A stretch of DNA of 64,000 bases from Macrosoma leucophasiata (Eukaryota > Arthropoda > Insecta > Lepidoptera > Hedylidae). The stretch lies in contig JAWQUS010000008.1 in the NCBI GenBank assembly GCA_036365455.1, positions 10,337,501 through 10,401,500 of the forward strand, given 5' to 3'. The notes under the pieces were generated by a model. That model worked only from the letters and a program-made list of their open reading frames with translations. It did no database searches and was not told the DNA's origin. Shown here piece after piece: positions 46,791-56,000 of the stretch; the stretch's first letter is position 1, and each line of letters opens with the position of its first letter. Position numbers and translations under genes: made by a program.

Positions 46791-46970
46791 CAGATGAATG
46801 TTTTTTTTTTAATTTAATGGCATCGCTTGTTATGCATTTTGCCAGTGTCAAGTAAAACGATATTTCGTATTGGTAATAAACAACGTAAAAGTAAATACAT
46901 TAATAAAATGAAATAAAATAAGAGCACCACACGCCTCTTTCAAGGTTCCCGCTAAAATGCCAGATTTATG
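46791..46970 (-). mobile_element. Internally deleted family G retroposon, reverse
   Basis: Minus strand: tttagcgggaaccttgaaag, ggtgctcttattttatttca, then a jump to tacgaaatatcgttttacttgacactgg and an A-rich tail after gcgatgcca. About 260 bp of the 17885 copy is missing from the middle. Imperfect flanks cagatgaatg / cagatttatg (46791-46800, 46961-46970) look like an eroded target duplication. Confidence 0.65.
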
Positions 46971-47361
46971 TTGTAACTTCACTTGTACCCCCGGTAACTT
47001 TAACAGTATTATCAATGTCAAAAATATGTTGATGCAACAATTTCCGATGAAACTGTTAAATTCCATGTATATATTAAGGATAGGATAAGAAATATTTTGA
47101 TGCAACCGAAATTTAGTTCATGTTTCCCATTGACCTATTTGTACTAAAGTACCAGACAAGACACTCCCCTTGGTTGCACCGGTATAATGTGGTTCATATA
47201 TCCGTATCCATAATTAATTATTCAGATCCAAATTTGTCATATCCGTAACTTCCCTACAAGTAGATAGGGTTGCCAACTTTTATTAGACAAAAAAGAGCAT
47301 ACGTGATTTCAAAGAAGGTAAATAATGAGTACGGACTCATAAAAAAGAGTGTAAAGGTCGC
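46971..47361. other. Quiet intronic stretch
   Basis: No complete element. ttggttgcaccgg near 47170 resembles the start of the palindromic element at 47733. Confidence 0.4.
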
Positions 47362-47632
47362 GCCAGATAGCCGGCGTGGCGTGGCAGGACAGGACTCCGA
47401 TGACGTAGGCGCCCGGTGCAATGTTCTCGACAGTGTGATCACTGCATACGTAAACCATACGCGTAACGTTCTGCTCAGTCAGTCCTGGGTTGTAATCCCG
47501 CTCGGCTCGGCGGCGGCGTGGTGCGACGTTTAACGTCACGCCGGGTGGATCTATGTGGCGTCTTCCAGCATATTACAACTTCTCAAGATCGCTCCAACAT
47601 ACCACCCCGCCACGCCACGCCGGCTGTCTGGC
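47362..47632. mobile_element. GC-rich 271-bp element with 24-bp terminal inverted repeats
   Basis: Ends 47362-47385 and 47609-47632 are complementary except one base and start gccaga. The interior is GC-rich (ctcggctcggcggcggcgtgg), in sharp contrast to its surroundings. Size and TIRs fit a MITE; no target duplication identified. ORFs on both strands (76-87 codons) are composition effects. Confidence 0.6.
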
Positions 47633-47732
47633 CAGATTTATTAAACGTTTTCAAAAGGGTATTTTTTGAGGCACATATCAATTTTTCATTTGTTTAAAAC
47701 AATTGTTAGTCTCTAAACATGTTGACACTAAC

Positions 47733-47868
47733 CCTGGGTTGCACCAAGATAATTGTTAAAGTTATTGTAACATTTCACTTCCTTCTCTAACTTAAAGAAA
47801 TCTGTTGAAGTTAGAGAAGGATGTGAAATGTTACAATCACTTTAACAAATATCTTGGTGCAACCCAGG
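47733..47868. mobile_element. Palindromic ggttgcacc element
   Basis: Arms 47733-47794 and 47805-47868 run cctgggttgcaccaagata...gttagagaagg in mirror orientation. A single-arm version lies at 36464-36546. Typical of foldback MITEs. Confidence 0.7.
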
Positions 47869-48155
47869 CTTAGTATATGAAGTCATGAGCTCATTTTTAA
47901 TCAATTTCAATGTATCCGTGTTATTGCCACCATTTTTGCTATGTGACCATTCTCCGCCGCCAGACGCTAGTAGTTTTCAGTAACTGTGACATGATGTCAT
48001 CGCGATGTCCGATGCCGCATACAACACACCGCAACAAAAAGAAAGAGATAAAAATCTCTGGACTTTATGTCAAAAAATAGATGGTAGACTACCAGAAAAT
48101 AGAACTGCATGCATCAAACACAATCACCTAAGCCAGCGGAGATTTCTTTTTACAG

Positions 48156-48212
48156 AGTCGAATCCTGGAGGATGCCTCGTTGATGTGCAACTCCTGGTCG
48201 CCAAGACATAAC
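48156..48212 (+). CDS. acj6: acj6 coding exon 2 (19 codons)
   Basis: A 57-nt phase-0 exon between a pyrimidine-rich acceptor (tttctttttacag) and a consensus GTAAGT donor at 48213. It encodes SRILEDASLMCNSWSPRHN, matching the remembered Drosophila stretch SRLLEDASLLCNSWSARQN with mostly conservative changes. It lies between the CFPGRYSP block of exon 1 and the POU-IV box of exon 3. Because both boundaries are phase 0, it can be skipped without shifting the frame; Drosophila acj6 is known for alternative splicing of this N-terminal region, so it may be a cassette exon. An acceptor two bases downstream would break the frame. A 68-codon ORF overlapping it in another frame is not coding. Confidence 0.9.
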
Positions 48213-48553
48213 GTAAGTTACCTTACACATGCTCAATTCTTAATCTTACCTTTTTATCTTGCTGAGCGACTGCTGCTAGCGACTATCTTTGGCCAAAGAT
48301 TTTTTTTTCAAAATTTGTTTATATTTTTGTTGCATCCGCTAAGCGATTATATTTTGGATTGAATGTTTTTTCCTATTAGCTAATTGTCACAAAATCCAGT
48401 AATACACAGAAACATCACAATAAAAAGAAGATGAAACGTGGCGTTTGTTTGGTAAGGAAACTTGTAAGTTCTCGTATGCATGACAAGCATAAACTTTATA
48501 TAATTAATTTAATTAGGTTCATAAGCGTTTTAAAATATTAAATATATATTAAA

Positions 48554-48620
48554 CTAGCGCATCCGGCAAACTTCGTACCACAGATATTATCCGTCACAGA
48601 TGCGAACTATGTATTGGGAA
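48554..48620 (-). mobile_element. Helitron-like terminal fragment
   Basis: CTAG at 48554-48557 preceded by A, followed by gcgcatccggcaaacttcgta, the reverse of the tttgccgggt...CTAG terminus. The rest of the element is not recognisable. Confidence 0.4.
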
Positions 48621-48717
48621 AAATGAAATTGTTATTTAACCTGCTTTGGATTTCTACGATTATTTCAAAATTAAATTTAATCAAATCGCTAACCAGCCTT
48701 GTTTTTGTGAAACTAAC

Positions 48718-49166
48718 AAACGATACCTAGGAGTTTTTTGGCGGGAACCTTGAAAGAGGCGTATGGTGCTCTTATTTTATTTCATTTTCTTGGTGTATTT
48801 TTAAGTAATATTGAATAAAGTTGGTGGCGTTTTGTTTGATATAGGTTTATTACAGTGCCCGTGTATAGTGAAATAGAATAACAGTGCGAAAACACGACTT
48901 TTCAGGTTGCCTCCAAAACTTCATTGTAAATGTTCTGGTAAAGTAGCCATCGCTTTACTCGAATAACTTGACTGTAACTCACTTGACTGACATATTATAC
49001 TCCATAACTTATTTATTTGATACTTACATATTATATTTGATGACTATAATAAACTAACTTTTACACTGCTTAAATAAATACGAAATATCGTTTTACTTGA
49101 CACTGGCAATATGCGTAGTAGCGATGCCATAATACGAAAAAAAAAAAAAAAAAAAAACGATACCTA
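48718..49166 (+). mobile_element. Family G retroposon with 12-bp target duplication
   Basis: AAACGATACCTA at 48718-48729 and, right after a poly(A) run of about 20, at 49155-49166. The body (from ggagttttttggcggg) is colinear with 17885-18293, differing by small indels and substitutions. Full-length, non-coding and probably young, as the duplication is still perfect. Confidence 0.82.
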
Positions 49167-49636
49167 TTTCAGTTTTGAGTATAGAGATGAGTAACGTGGA
49201 TGTTATTTGTAAACATTGAATCTATAAAATAATTATATTGAAACAGGATAGGTACTACTCCTCTGTTATAACTGTATTTTTTGTAGTCTATGTTACCAAA
49301 AGGTATAAAAAATAATATCAGATTTTGACATTTGGAAACACATCCGTAGCATCGGTTGTGTTTCTTTAGAAGAATCGGTAAAAAGTAATTAACTTTTCAT
49401 ATAACTATACGGTGGCAGGCACTATGTCGTGATATGTCAGACCAAATAACCACGGTATTCGAAAATAAGAATAGGGAGTAATAAAATCTTATTAACTGTG
49501 AATCATGAACTTGTAGGTACATTAATATAAAGGGTTTTTTGTCATCGGCTAGGTACTATTGTTCTTTATGAAATGGATTTGTTAAAGTTCAATATAATTA
49601 AGTAACATAAAAATTGCTTTATGCACTTTATAATAA
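49167..49636. other. Quiet intronic stretch
   Basis: AT-rich, nothing recognised. Confidence 0.5.
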
Positions 49637-50921
49637 TAGGTTGTGGAAAAAGTCTTTTCGCATTATAGTATGTACGAACTTGTAATAAAATCTCTTTGGC
49701 TGTAGTATTTGTATCTGGCTGGTTTTGGTATATTTCATTGAAAATTAAAATTTTAAAGAACATAATTCCAAATTCAAATTAGGCAAATGTGTGATTTTCA
49801 TTTGTTTTTCGTACTGTCAAGATAAGTGAATCTAATGAAGAAATTCGATACATTTTAAAATTTTACTACAAAAAGGGTAAAAATGTAACGCAAGCCGCGA
49901 TAAAAATTTGCGATGGTTATGGACCTAGTGCAGTGTCTGTGAGAGTAGCACAAATTTGGTTTAAGCGTTTTCAATCCGGAAATTTTGATGTCAAAGATGC
50001 ACCTCACTCTGGTCGCCCTATTACGGATAAAATGGATGCCATTTTTGAAAAAGTGGAGCAAGATCGACATATCAGTAATTACGACGTAGCTGAAAAACTG
50101 AGAATTGATCACAAAACAGTTTTGGCGCATTTGAAAAAAGCTGGGTACAAAAAAAAAGCTCGATATTTGGGTACCTCACGAGCTCACTGAAAGAAACCGA
50201 ATGAACCGTGTACTCATTTGTGATTCTTTATTACGACGTAATGAAACCGAATCATTTTTGAAGAAGCTGATAACTGGTGATGAAAAATGGATCACGTACG
50301 ACAAGAACGTGCGAAAAAGGTCGTGGTTAAAGGCCGGTCAGGCTTCACAGACTGTGGCGAAACCCGGGCTTACTCGCAATAAGGTGATGTTGTGTGTGTG
50401 GTGAGATTGGAAGGGCATTATTCATTATGAGCTATTACCACCATGCATGACTATCGATTTTGAACTCTACTGCGAACAACTGATGATATTAAAGCAAGAA
50501 GTTGAGAGAAAGCGGCCGGAATTGATCAACAGAAGGGGTGTGGTGTTTCATCATGATAACGCTAGACCTCACACATCTATAGCCACTCAGCAAAAATTAA
50601 GAGAGTATGGCTGGGAGGTGTTAATGCATCCGCCGTATAGTCCTGACCTTGCACCTTCAGATTTCCACCTGTTTCGGTCTCTTCAGAATTCTTTATGCAA
50701 TGTTAGGTTAACATCACGAGAGGATTGCCAAATCCACTTGTCGCGGTATTTTGATGAGAAGTCCCAAAATTTTTATAGTAATGGGATCATGTCCCTACCT
50801 ACAAGATGGCAAAAGGTTATCGAACAAAATGGTACATACATACTTTAGTTAAATTTAAATAAACTATATTAAAAAATGTTTTGAATTATCTTAAAAAATG
50901 CGAAGAAACTTTTTCCCTTTG
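49637..50921 (+). mobile_element. mariner element, second copy (inactive)
   Basis: Left end taggttgtggaaaaagtc into tcgcattatag matches the mariner at 33031-34313. The right end keeps aatgcgaagaaactttttcc but its last bases are altered. Orientation is opposite to the intact copy, 15.3 kb away. Confidence 0.85.
49822..50848 (+). pseudogene. mariner transposase pseudogene
   Basis: Colinear with the intact transposase at 33107-34132 over its whole length, with three visible disabling changes. The start codon is ATA (49822-49824). An A-run at about 50149-50157 is one base longer (nine against eight), shifting the frame at the WVPHELT linker. A Trp codon of the VWWDWKG motif is TGA (50402-50404). 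All three catalytic Asp contexts (TGDEKW, HHDNARP, SDFHLF) survive, so decay is recent. It cannot make transposase but could have been mobilised by a source copy in trans. Confidence 0.92.
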
Positions 50922-52043
50922 ATGGCGATATTCTAAATGTTTGTCCTGCCAAAGGATATTGAATTTTAATGTTTTAAAGACTTCAAATCATCTATTATAG
51001 TAATTATATTTACAAGTATCTTATTTCAAAGTATATAAAGTTATTTAATTTGTCAGAAATTCTATAATTTAAACAGAAAATAATTTGAACTTTGATATCA
51101 TAATTCTGTTTGTAACGGTATGACTAATTAAATAAACTAAATACATATTACATCTTGTTTATTAAAAAAGGTACAAACTTTAATCTTGTACAATGAATTT
51201 ATACTTGACAAAATGTAGCATACACTGTATGTAAGTAAAAAATATAATTGATTCCTATATTTTATTTTTATTTTGGTAGCTTAATAACGCAGTATAGTTA
51301 ATGCGTTGAATAATCCCTCTTAGTAAAGTGAGCGTAATACTCGGGTACAATCATCCACAAAACACAAAGATAATGCAATAAGCGTGGCATTTTAATTCTT
51401 ACAATATTCTAATAATTATAGATTTCGACATTGGTGTATTGAATATTGAAATAAATTTATATTTAGTTCATTATGCGTCCATTACTGTTAGATTTACAGA
51501 AATATAAATACCAATTGAGTGAATTTAAAATGTAAAATTATATTGTCATCCATGGCACGTACACAAAGTAAGAAGCAAGTAGAGAAAAGAACTAACTACT
51601 ATAAAACTATGTATGTATGTATCTTCACGCCAGGTCCCAATGGGGTAGGCACAGAGTGTAGAACGCCGGATATTCCCATCCTGACACACCTTCCGTACCT
51701 CTTCTATATTTATCATTCTATTTATATATGCACGTCGATTCTTAAGATTTTTGACTCCACCATGAGACAATATTCGACCTACATGTACATAATTTATTAT
51801 AAAAGTCCAAACAAGATACATATAATTGGTTCTAAAAAAACAAAAACCCGTTTGTACGAATAATATATTTTATAATTATTTTTTTATAGTAACATCGCTA
51901 AAATTCATTCATCACATTCGCATAATGTCGAATTTGACAAGTAAACGTCGAAGTTTAGTAAAAAGTAAATTTGAATCACGTAATTATCGAAACACTTACT
52001 CGCACAACTGTAGCACTGAATATCTCACTAATCGCGAGCAAAT
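50922..52043. other. Quiet intronic stretch
   Basis: AT-rich. An inverted family C-type tail (cttcacgccaggtcccaatgg) at 51612-51640 lies inside a 114-codon ORF (51519-51863) that is therefore repeat-derived. No gene. Confidence 0.45.
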
Positions 52044-52067
52044 GCCCCTTTGAACCCCCGCTTTTAG
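52044..52067 (+). promoter_or_regulatory. GCCCCTTTGAAC-N5-CTTTTAG motif, copy 1
   Basis: Identical 12-mer and 7-mer with the same 5-base gap as at 54371-54394. CCTTTGAA is the TCF/LEF (Pangolin) core. Flanked upstream by actaatcgcgag. Function inferred only. Confidence 0.4.
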
Positions 52068-52779
52068 ATCTCTCTGACACTTGATACAGACATTACTCGG
52101 CGCAGATGTATCAGGGGATCAGAAGATGTCGCCAGTTAACCCTAAAATGAGAACGTTGATGAGTAATATTAGTAATGGAATATTTCTGTGCTATAACGAT
52201 TGTTAGATACCTACCTACCTTTGTTTCCAGTTTATGTCGACGTAGAACGATTCAAGCGCTTTTGAGCCTTTATCACTGGTACTCTGTTTAATGCGATAGA
52301 TGCCTCAGATGATGCAAAAGTAGGCACTTGTGAGTCAATATTCCATAGACAATGTTAAATAATAAGGTAGTAGTTAAATCTTAGGTTTCAACATTAGTTA
52401 AAGAATAGCAAGTTCCTTACATTTGTACAGGGTTCAGCACAATTGAAAAATATTTAAACAAAACAAAATTGCCAGGATTTATGAAAAGATATAGATTCCT
52501 TTTTTTATGCGTGCATTCAAATAGTTTTTACTAAATATGGCAATTAGAATTTTAGGATTTCAATTGATTTAACTTTGAATGGTGGGTCATATTAGATTTC
52601 ATTTATTTATGGCTTAGGTATGACAGTTAACTCAATATAAATATGAAAGTCGTCACAGAAACCACACCTGCTTGAATATAATATATCCATTAACCTTAGA
52701 CCATAACTAAAATGAAAACAAAAAGAAATGATAAAATAAAAATCCTGCCAAAATAAATAATTCATTGGTTTAAATAGGT
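52068..52779. other. Quiet intronic stretch
   Basis: Nothing recognised. Confidence 0.45.
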
Positions 52780-53045
52780 TAACAATTGCCCGACGTCATT
52801 ATTACACATCCGAAAGTTCGAATTAAAATTAAGATTAACTCCACATTCTAATTTCACGCGCGATCCGAATCCGGCACGCTCCCGTATCACTTCAACGCAA
52901 ATTATAATGTATCTCACTCATATGGAAACGGGTCGAGTTGTTTAGCAATTACAATTAGACAGGCGAGGGCTGAATTGCTCCTGTAACACGATGCTAATGA
53001 TTGGTGTTAGGGTGCAGGGACAAATTTTTGTTCTCACGCTCAATT
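52780..53045. promoter_or_regulatory. Candidate conserved non-coding segment in intron 2
   Basis: No repeat matches elsewhere in the window, balanced composition, and clustered homeodomain-type cores (gcaattacaattag, gctaatgattgg), a cgacgtcat half-CRE and cacgcgcgatccg. It lies 1.9-2.2 kb before the POU-IV exon. POU/homeodomain genes often carry autoregulatory enhancers; here this is inference. Confidence 0.3.
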
Positions 53046-54370
53046 GATGCTATTTTTTTTTCGACAAGGATTATAAAGATTGACAGTAGCAATAGCTTTT
53101 AGTTTCGAGGATGCTTCAACATAATGACAAGTGCACGGTTGTTTTATTATGTAATCAATAAACAGAATATTTATACATATACACACGTATTTTGATATTA
53201 CATATAGTATGATTCGGATCAATTAAAATAATGAATACAAATCACTGCAATTATTATAAGTTACATTTGCTCTCTCGAATTCACTGAACTCACATTGATT
53301 TGTAGATTGGTGGAAATAGATAGTAAAGCGCGAAGGTAGAGGTACCACGAGGTCGTACACTGCATAATCGAACTGTAGTGAAATAGTAACATAGAGGCGC
53401 TATCGCCACTCGTGTATATTCACATTAGATAGTACCGTGTTACCTAATTACTCCTAATTTTTTGACACAAATAAGACCATAGAAGCTTCAGGAGGGTGTT
53501 ATATTTAAGATCTCTAGTTCTTAAATAAGTAGGTGTCTATTGGATTAAACATTAATTATTGACTTACTTTGAATATTAACCGTAGGTATGCCTATTTTTC
53601 TTTTTTATTACAAAATAGCTGATTTAATTTTAATTAGGTGCATGAAACTCTCTTTCTCTTAAATATTTGCTGAAATTAAGTGATAACCGACTTGCGTCTT
53701 CCGAGAACCGGAAATCGCTGGACATAATAATTGGCGCTACGTGACCTCACCCATCAAGGTGCTAACCACGTTAGTTAATCTTAACAACGTTATCAAACCG
53801 TACAGAACGCTATATAATAGGTACACATGTTCATAAGCATAACAATTTCCTTTTTCAAAGTATGCATCAAATAAAGTTTAAGGACAACAATTAATAATGT
53901 AATTGGGTACAGCAGTCTTGTTATGGTGGTTCAGTTTTCGAATACGCTTGGTTATTTATATCTTGGCATCTATTCTTTTAAAGTAATGATTTTTCATTAC
54001 AAAAATAAATCAATTTGAAGTCTGACGACTTGGAATTGGAATGCAAACTGCGTTTCTGAAAAGGGGACGGTGGTATAAAACCTACAAACGTGTGTACCAC
54101 CGGTAAATCGAAAAGAGAAACTATCACTTTAAAAGTGGTCCCTGGCTCTATAAAACTTCCTATTTGAGAGTCAGTGCGCGCACAAGGCATCTGTCGGGAG
54201 CGACTCCGAGGAGCCTAGCAGCCGAATAACGAGTTACGGAGAAACGCGAGGTCAGAGTCACTCATAAATAATTTAAAGTAATCCAGGAAAAACCCCTGTC
54301 CGCGGCCCGTCGGTTGAGCCGCCATGACTATTTGATGTGGCCAACGTATTACGTCTCGCGAATTAGTGTT
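53046..54370. other. Stretch upstream of exon 3
   Basis: AT-rich, then more balanced and unique from about 54180 (ctgtcgggagcgactccgagg). A very diverged family A resemblance near 53300-53460 was not strong enough to call. No gene. Confidence 0.4.
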
Positions 54371-54394
54371 GCCCCTTTGAACTAGCTCTTTTAG
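54371..54394 (+). promoter_or_regulatory. GCCCCTTTGAAC-N5-CTTTTAG motif, copy 2
   Basis: Second copy of the motif at 52044, 549 bases before exon 3. Upstream is ctcgcgaattagt, the reverse of the actaat-cgcgag flank of copy 1 apart from one base. Confidence 0.4.
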
Positions 54395-54942
54395 TGTTTA
54401 CATTTGTAACGCTTTAATCTTATAAACATTATTTTAATACTGCCACCGAATAATATGAATAGAGCTTGAAGCACTCAGCTTTTTTATACTATGTTTATAT
54501 TTTAATAAGTGTAAAGACTCCGAAATTAATCAAGAAGTGTTTTTAGCAAATTGAATTACTAAATGTGTTTTGAAACGAACTCATGGACTAGGGAGTGAGA
54601 GGAAAGATGATCACCCCTGTCATATTTCTTTATTTTAACTGATTAATATAAACTACTTATCTAATATACCCTTCGAGAATGGATGATTATTTTTAATTAA
54701 TGTTTATTACATATATATTACTCATCATCGGATTTAAAAAAATCTTTGTAATAGGTTCTTGTAGAATTATTTACGTGACATTCAGAGAGTTGAACAAAAT
54801 TAAATTGAAGAATGTGACAGTAAACTTTTACTATACTAATATACCTGTCAATTTTGTTTTACATTATTATTGTCGATTAAAATGTGTTGCGTTAACATAA
54901 AAATTACAAAGTGTAATTGATGTATAATATGGTTTTCGACAG

Positions 54943-55125
54943 GGCGATCTGTTCAGCGGCCTCAATGATGGGTTACTCAGCCGGGCCGAGGCGCTGGCAG
55001 CGGTGGATATCAGCAAGCACCAGTCGGGTCCGCAGCCGGGCCCGCCGCTGCCACAGCTCAAACACGATATGGTGTACCACCACGGCGTTGGCGGCCCTCC
55101 ACCTCACAACGCCAGACCACATCAG
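54943..55125 (+). CDS. acj6: acj6 coding exon 3 with POU-IV box (61 codons)
   Basis: Phase-0 exon of 183 nt between gttttcgacag and a GTACAT donor. Encodes GDLFSGLNDGLLSRAEALAA and VDISKHQ, the POU-IV box that defines class IV POU factors (compare the remembered fly sequence GDIFAGINDGILSRAEALAAVDI). A Pro/Gly-rich linker (PQPGPPLPQ) and a HDMVYHH block with fly and vertebrate counterparts follow, ending ARPHQ. The box is a protein-interaction and activation segment N-terminal to the DNA-binding POU domain. The exon is much GC-richer than its flanks. The next exon should continue toward the POU-specific domain but is not within the window. Overlapping ORFs in other frames are shadows. Confidence 0.95.
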
Positions 55126-55187
55126 GTACATTTGTGTCTCACCAGATACCAGGAGTACGAGTGTACCGTAAATAATTCCATCTCTCT

Positions 55188-55218
55188 AAAGGGCTCTCCA
55201 ATTCGTGGAGAGCCCTTT
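55188..55218. other. GC-rich perfect hairpin 63 nt after the exon 3 donor
   Basis: Arms aaagggctctcca (55188-55200) and tggagagcccttt (55206-55218) with loop ATTCG. In the pre-mRNA it would form a stable stem close to a weak donor (GTACAT). Might influence splicing; not tested. Confidence 0.6.
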
Positions 55219-55352
55219 CCTCCACTTTGAATTATTTGTCCCATAATTGTTATCGTTTGCTGTAAACTTCAATAACCATAGTAAACAACATTTCAAATTT
55301 AAGAAATTGTGCATAATATAAAGTCACATGTCCTTAGTATTTTATTACATAA

Positions 55353-55480
55353 CTAGCTGACCCCGCAATCGTCTTTTGCCATACAATTGATGTTTAAGTC
55401 AGCGTTTCTCAAACTTTTTTGGCGGTGGAACATTTTTTGAAAAGCGAAATTTTTGACGCAACTCCAAAATAGAAGAAAAA
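55353..55480. mobile_element. Helitron-like terminus and hAT-like terminus
   Basis: aactagctgaccccgc at 55351-55366 is a minus-strand CTAG terminus; cagcgtttctcaaactttttt at 55400-55420 is a hAT-type end. A (gataa)n-like run follows at 55536-55556. All fragments. Confidence 0.4.
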
Positions 55481-55831
55481 GTTACATACTTTCAATATTT
55501 TTATTAAAGATATTTAATAAGTTATCATGTTACAATAAGATAAGATAAGATAAGATCAGATTTTATTTATTTTCTCCACAATGTTTTCTTATGGTAAATA
55601 CATTATATGAAACTTATTTTATTTTTAAAATTATACTGAATTATTTTTTTAAACATTTTTCTCAGGGTGTTGTGGAGACAGGAGCGCTCAAACTAGGTAA
55701 ACCCTGTGCTATGAGTCTCCTGGTCTCCGCCTCAGGATTTTGTCCACTTAATTACTAGTACAATTTTAGTAATAGCTCATGAGAGCAATAAAGAGAACTA
55801 AGTACTATAACGAAGTGTAAAGGTACTATTA

Positions 55832-56000
55832 TCTTCTATAATATAAAAATGAAACGCAAAATATGTTGGTTAGCCCATAACTCAACAAAGCCAGAACCAA
55901 TTTGGCCAATTCTTTTTTAAATATTCGTTGAATTTCAAGGATGGTTTTTACGGCGAGAAAAATCGAATGATTGCCGGAAAAACCCTAAAAACAGCCCCTT
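55832..56000 (+). mobile_element. Helitron-like element, 5' part
   Basis: A|TCTTCTATAATATAAAAATG start, then ttggttagcccataactc and ggatggtttttacggcgag. No CTAG end found. Class inferred from the start only. Confidence 0.4.

Larger units (their letters stand above)
1760..48155 (+). other. acj6: acj6 intron 1 (46.4 kb)
   Basis: Runs from the GTGAGT donor after exon 1 to a pyrimidine-rich acceptor (tttctttttacag) before exon 2. Filled with the elements listed separately. Drosophila Acj6, as I recall it, has about eleven residues between the parts encoded by exons 1 and 2, so a phase-0 microexon of roughly 33 nt may lie here. A visual scan for an acceptor followed by a His-Ile type motif found none. 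Confidence 0.85.
48213..54942 (+). other. acj6: acj6 intron 2 (6.7 kb)
   Basis: From GTAAGT to the acceptor gttttcgacag. Contains a family G retroposon, the broken mariner and two copies of an unusual shared motif (52044, 54371). Splicing exon 2 to exon 3 joins N to G, as in the fly protein. Confidence 0.85.

Noticed and set aside
48005..48211. 68-codon ORF overlapping acj6 exon 2
   Set aside because: It uses a different frame from the conserved exon and crosses the acceptor site.
51519..51863. 114-codon ORF
   Set aside because: Overlaps an inverted SINE tail and has no domain features.
53300..53480. Possible family A SINE
   Set aside because: Only scattered words resemble the consensus; no colinear blocks or tail.
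55003..55230. Extension of exon 3 reading beyond 55125
   Set aside because: The frame continues only because the intron start is open; a donor at 55126 ends the conserved part.
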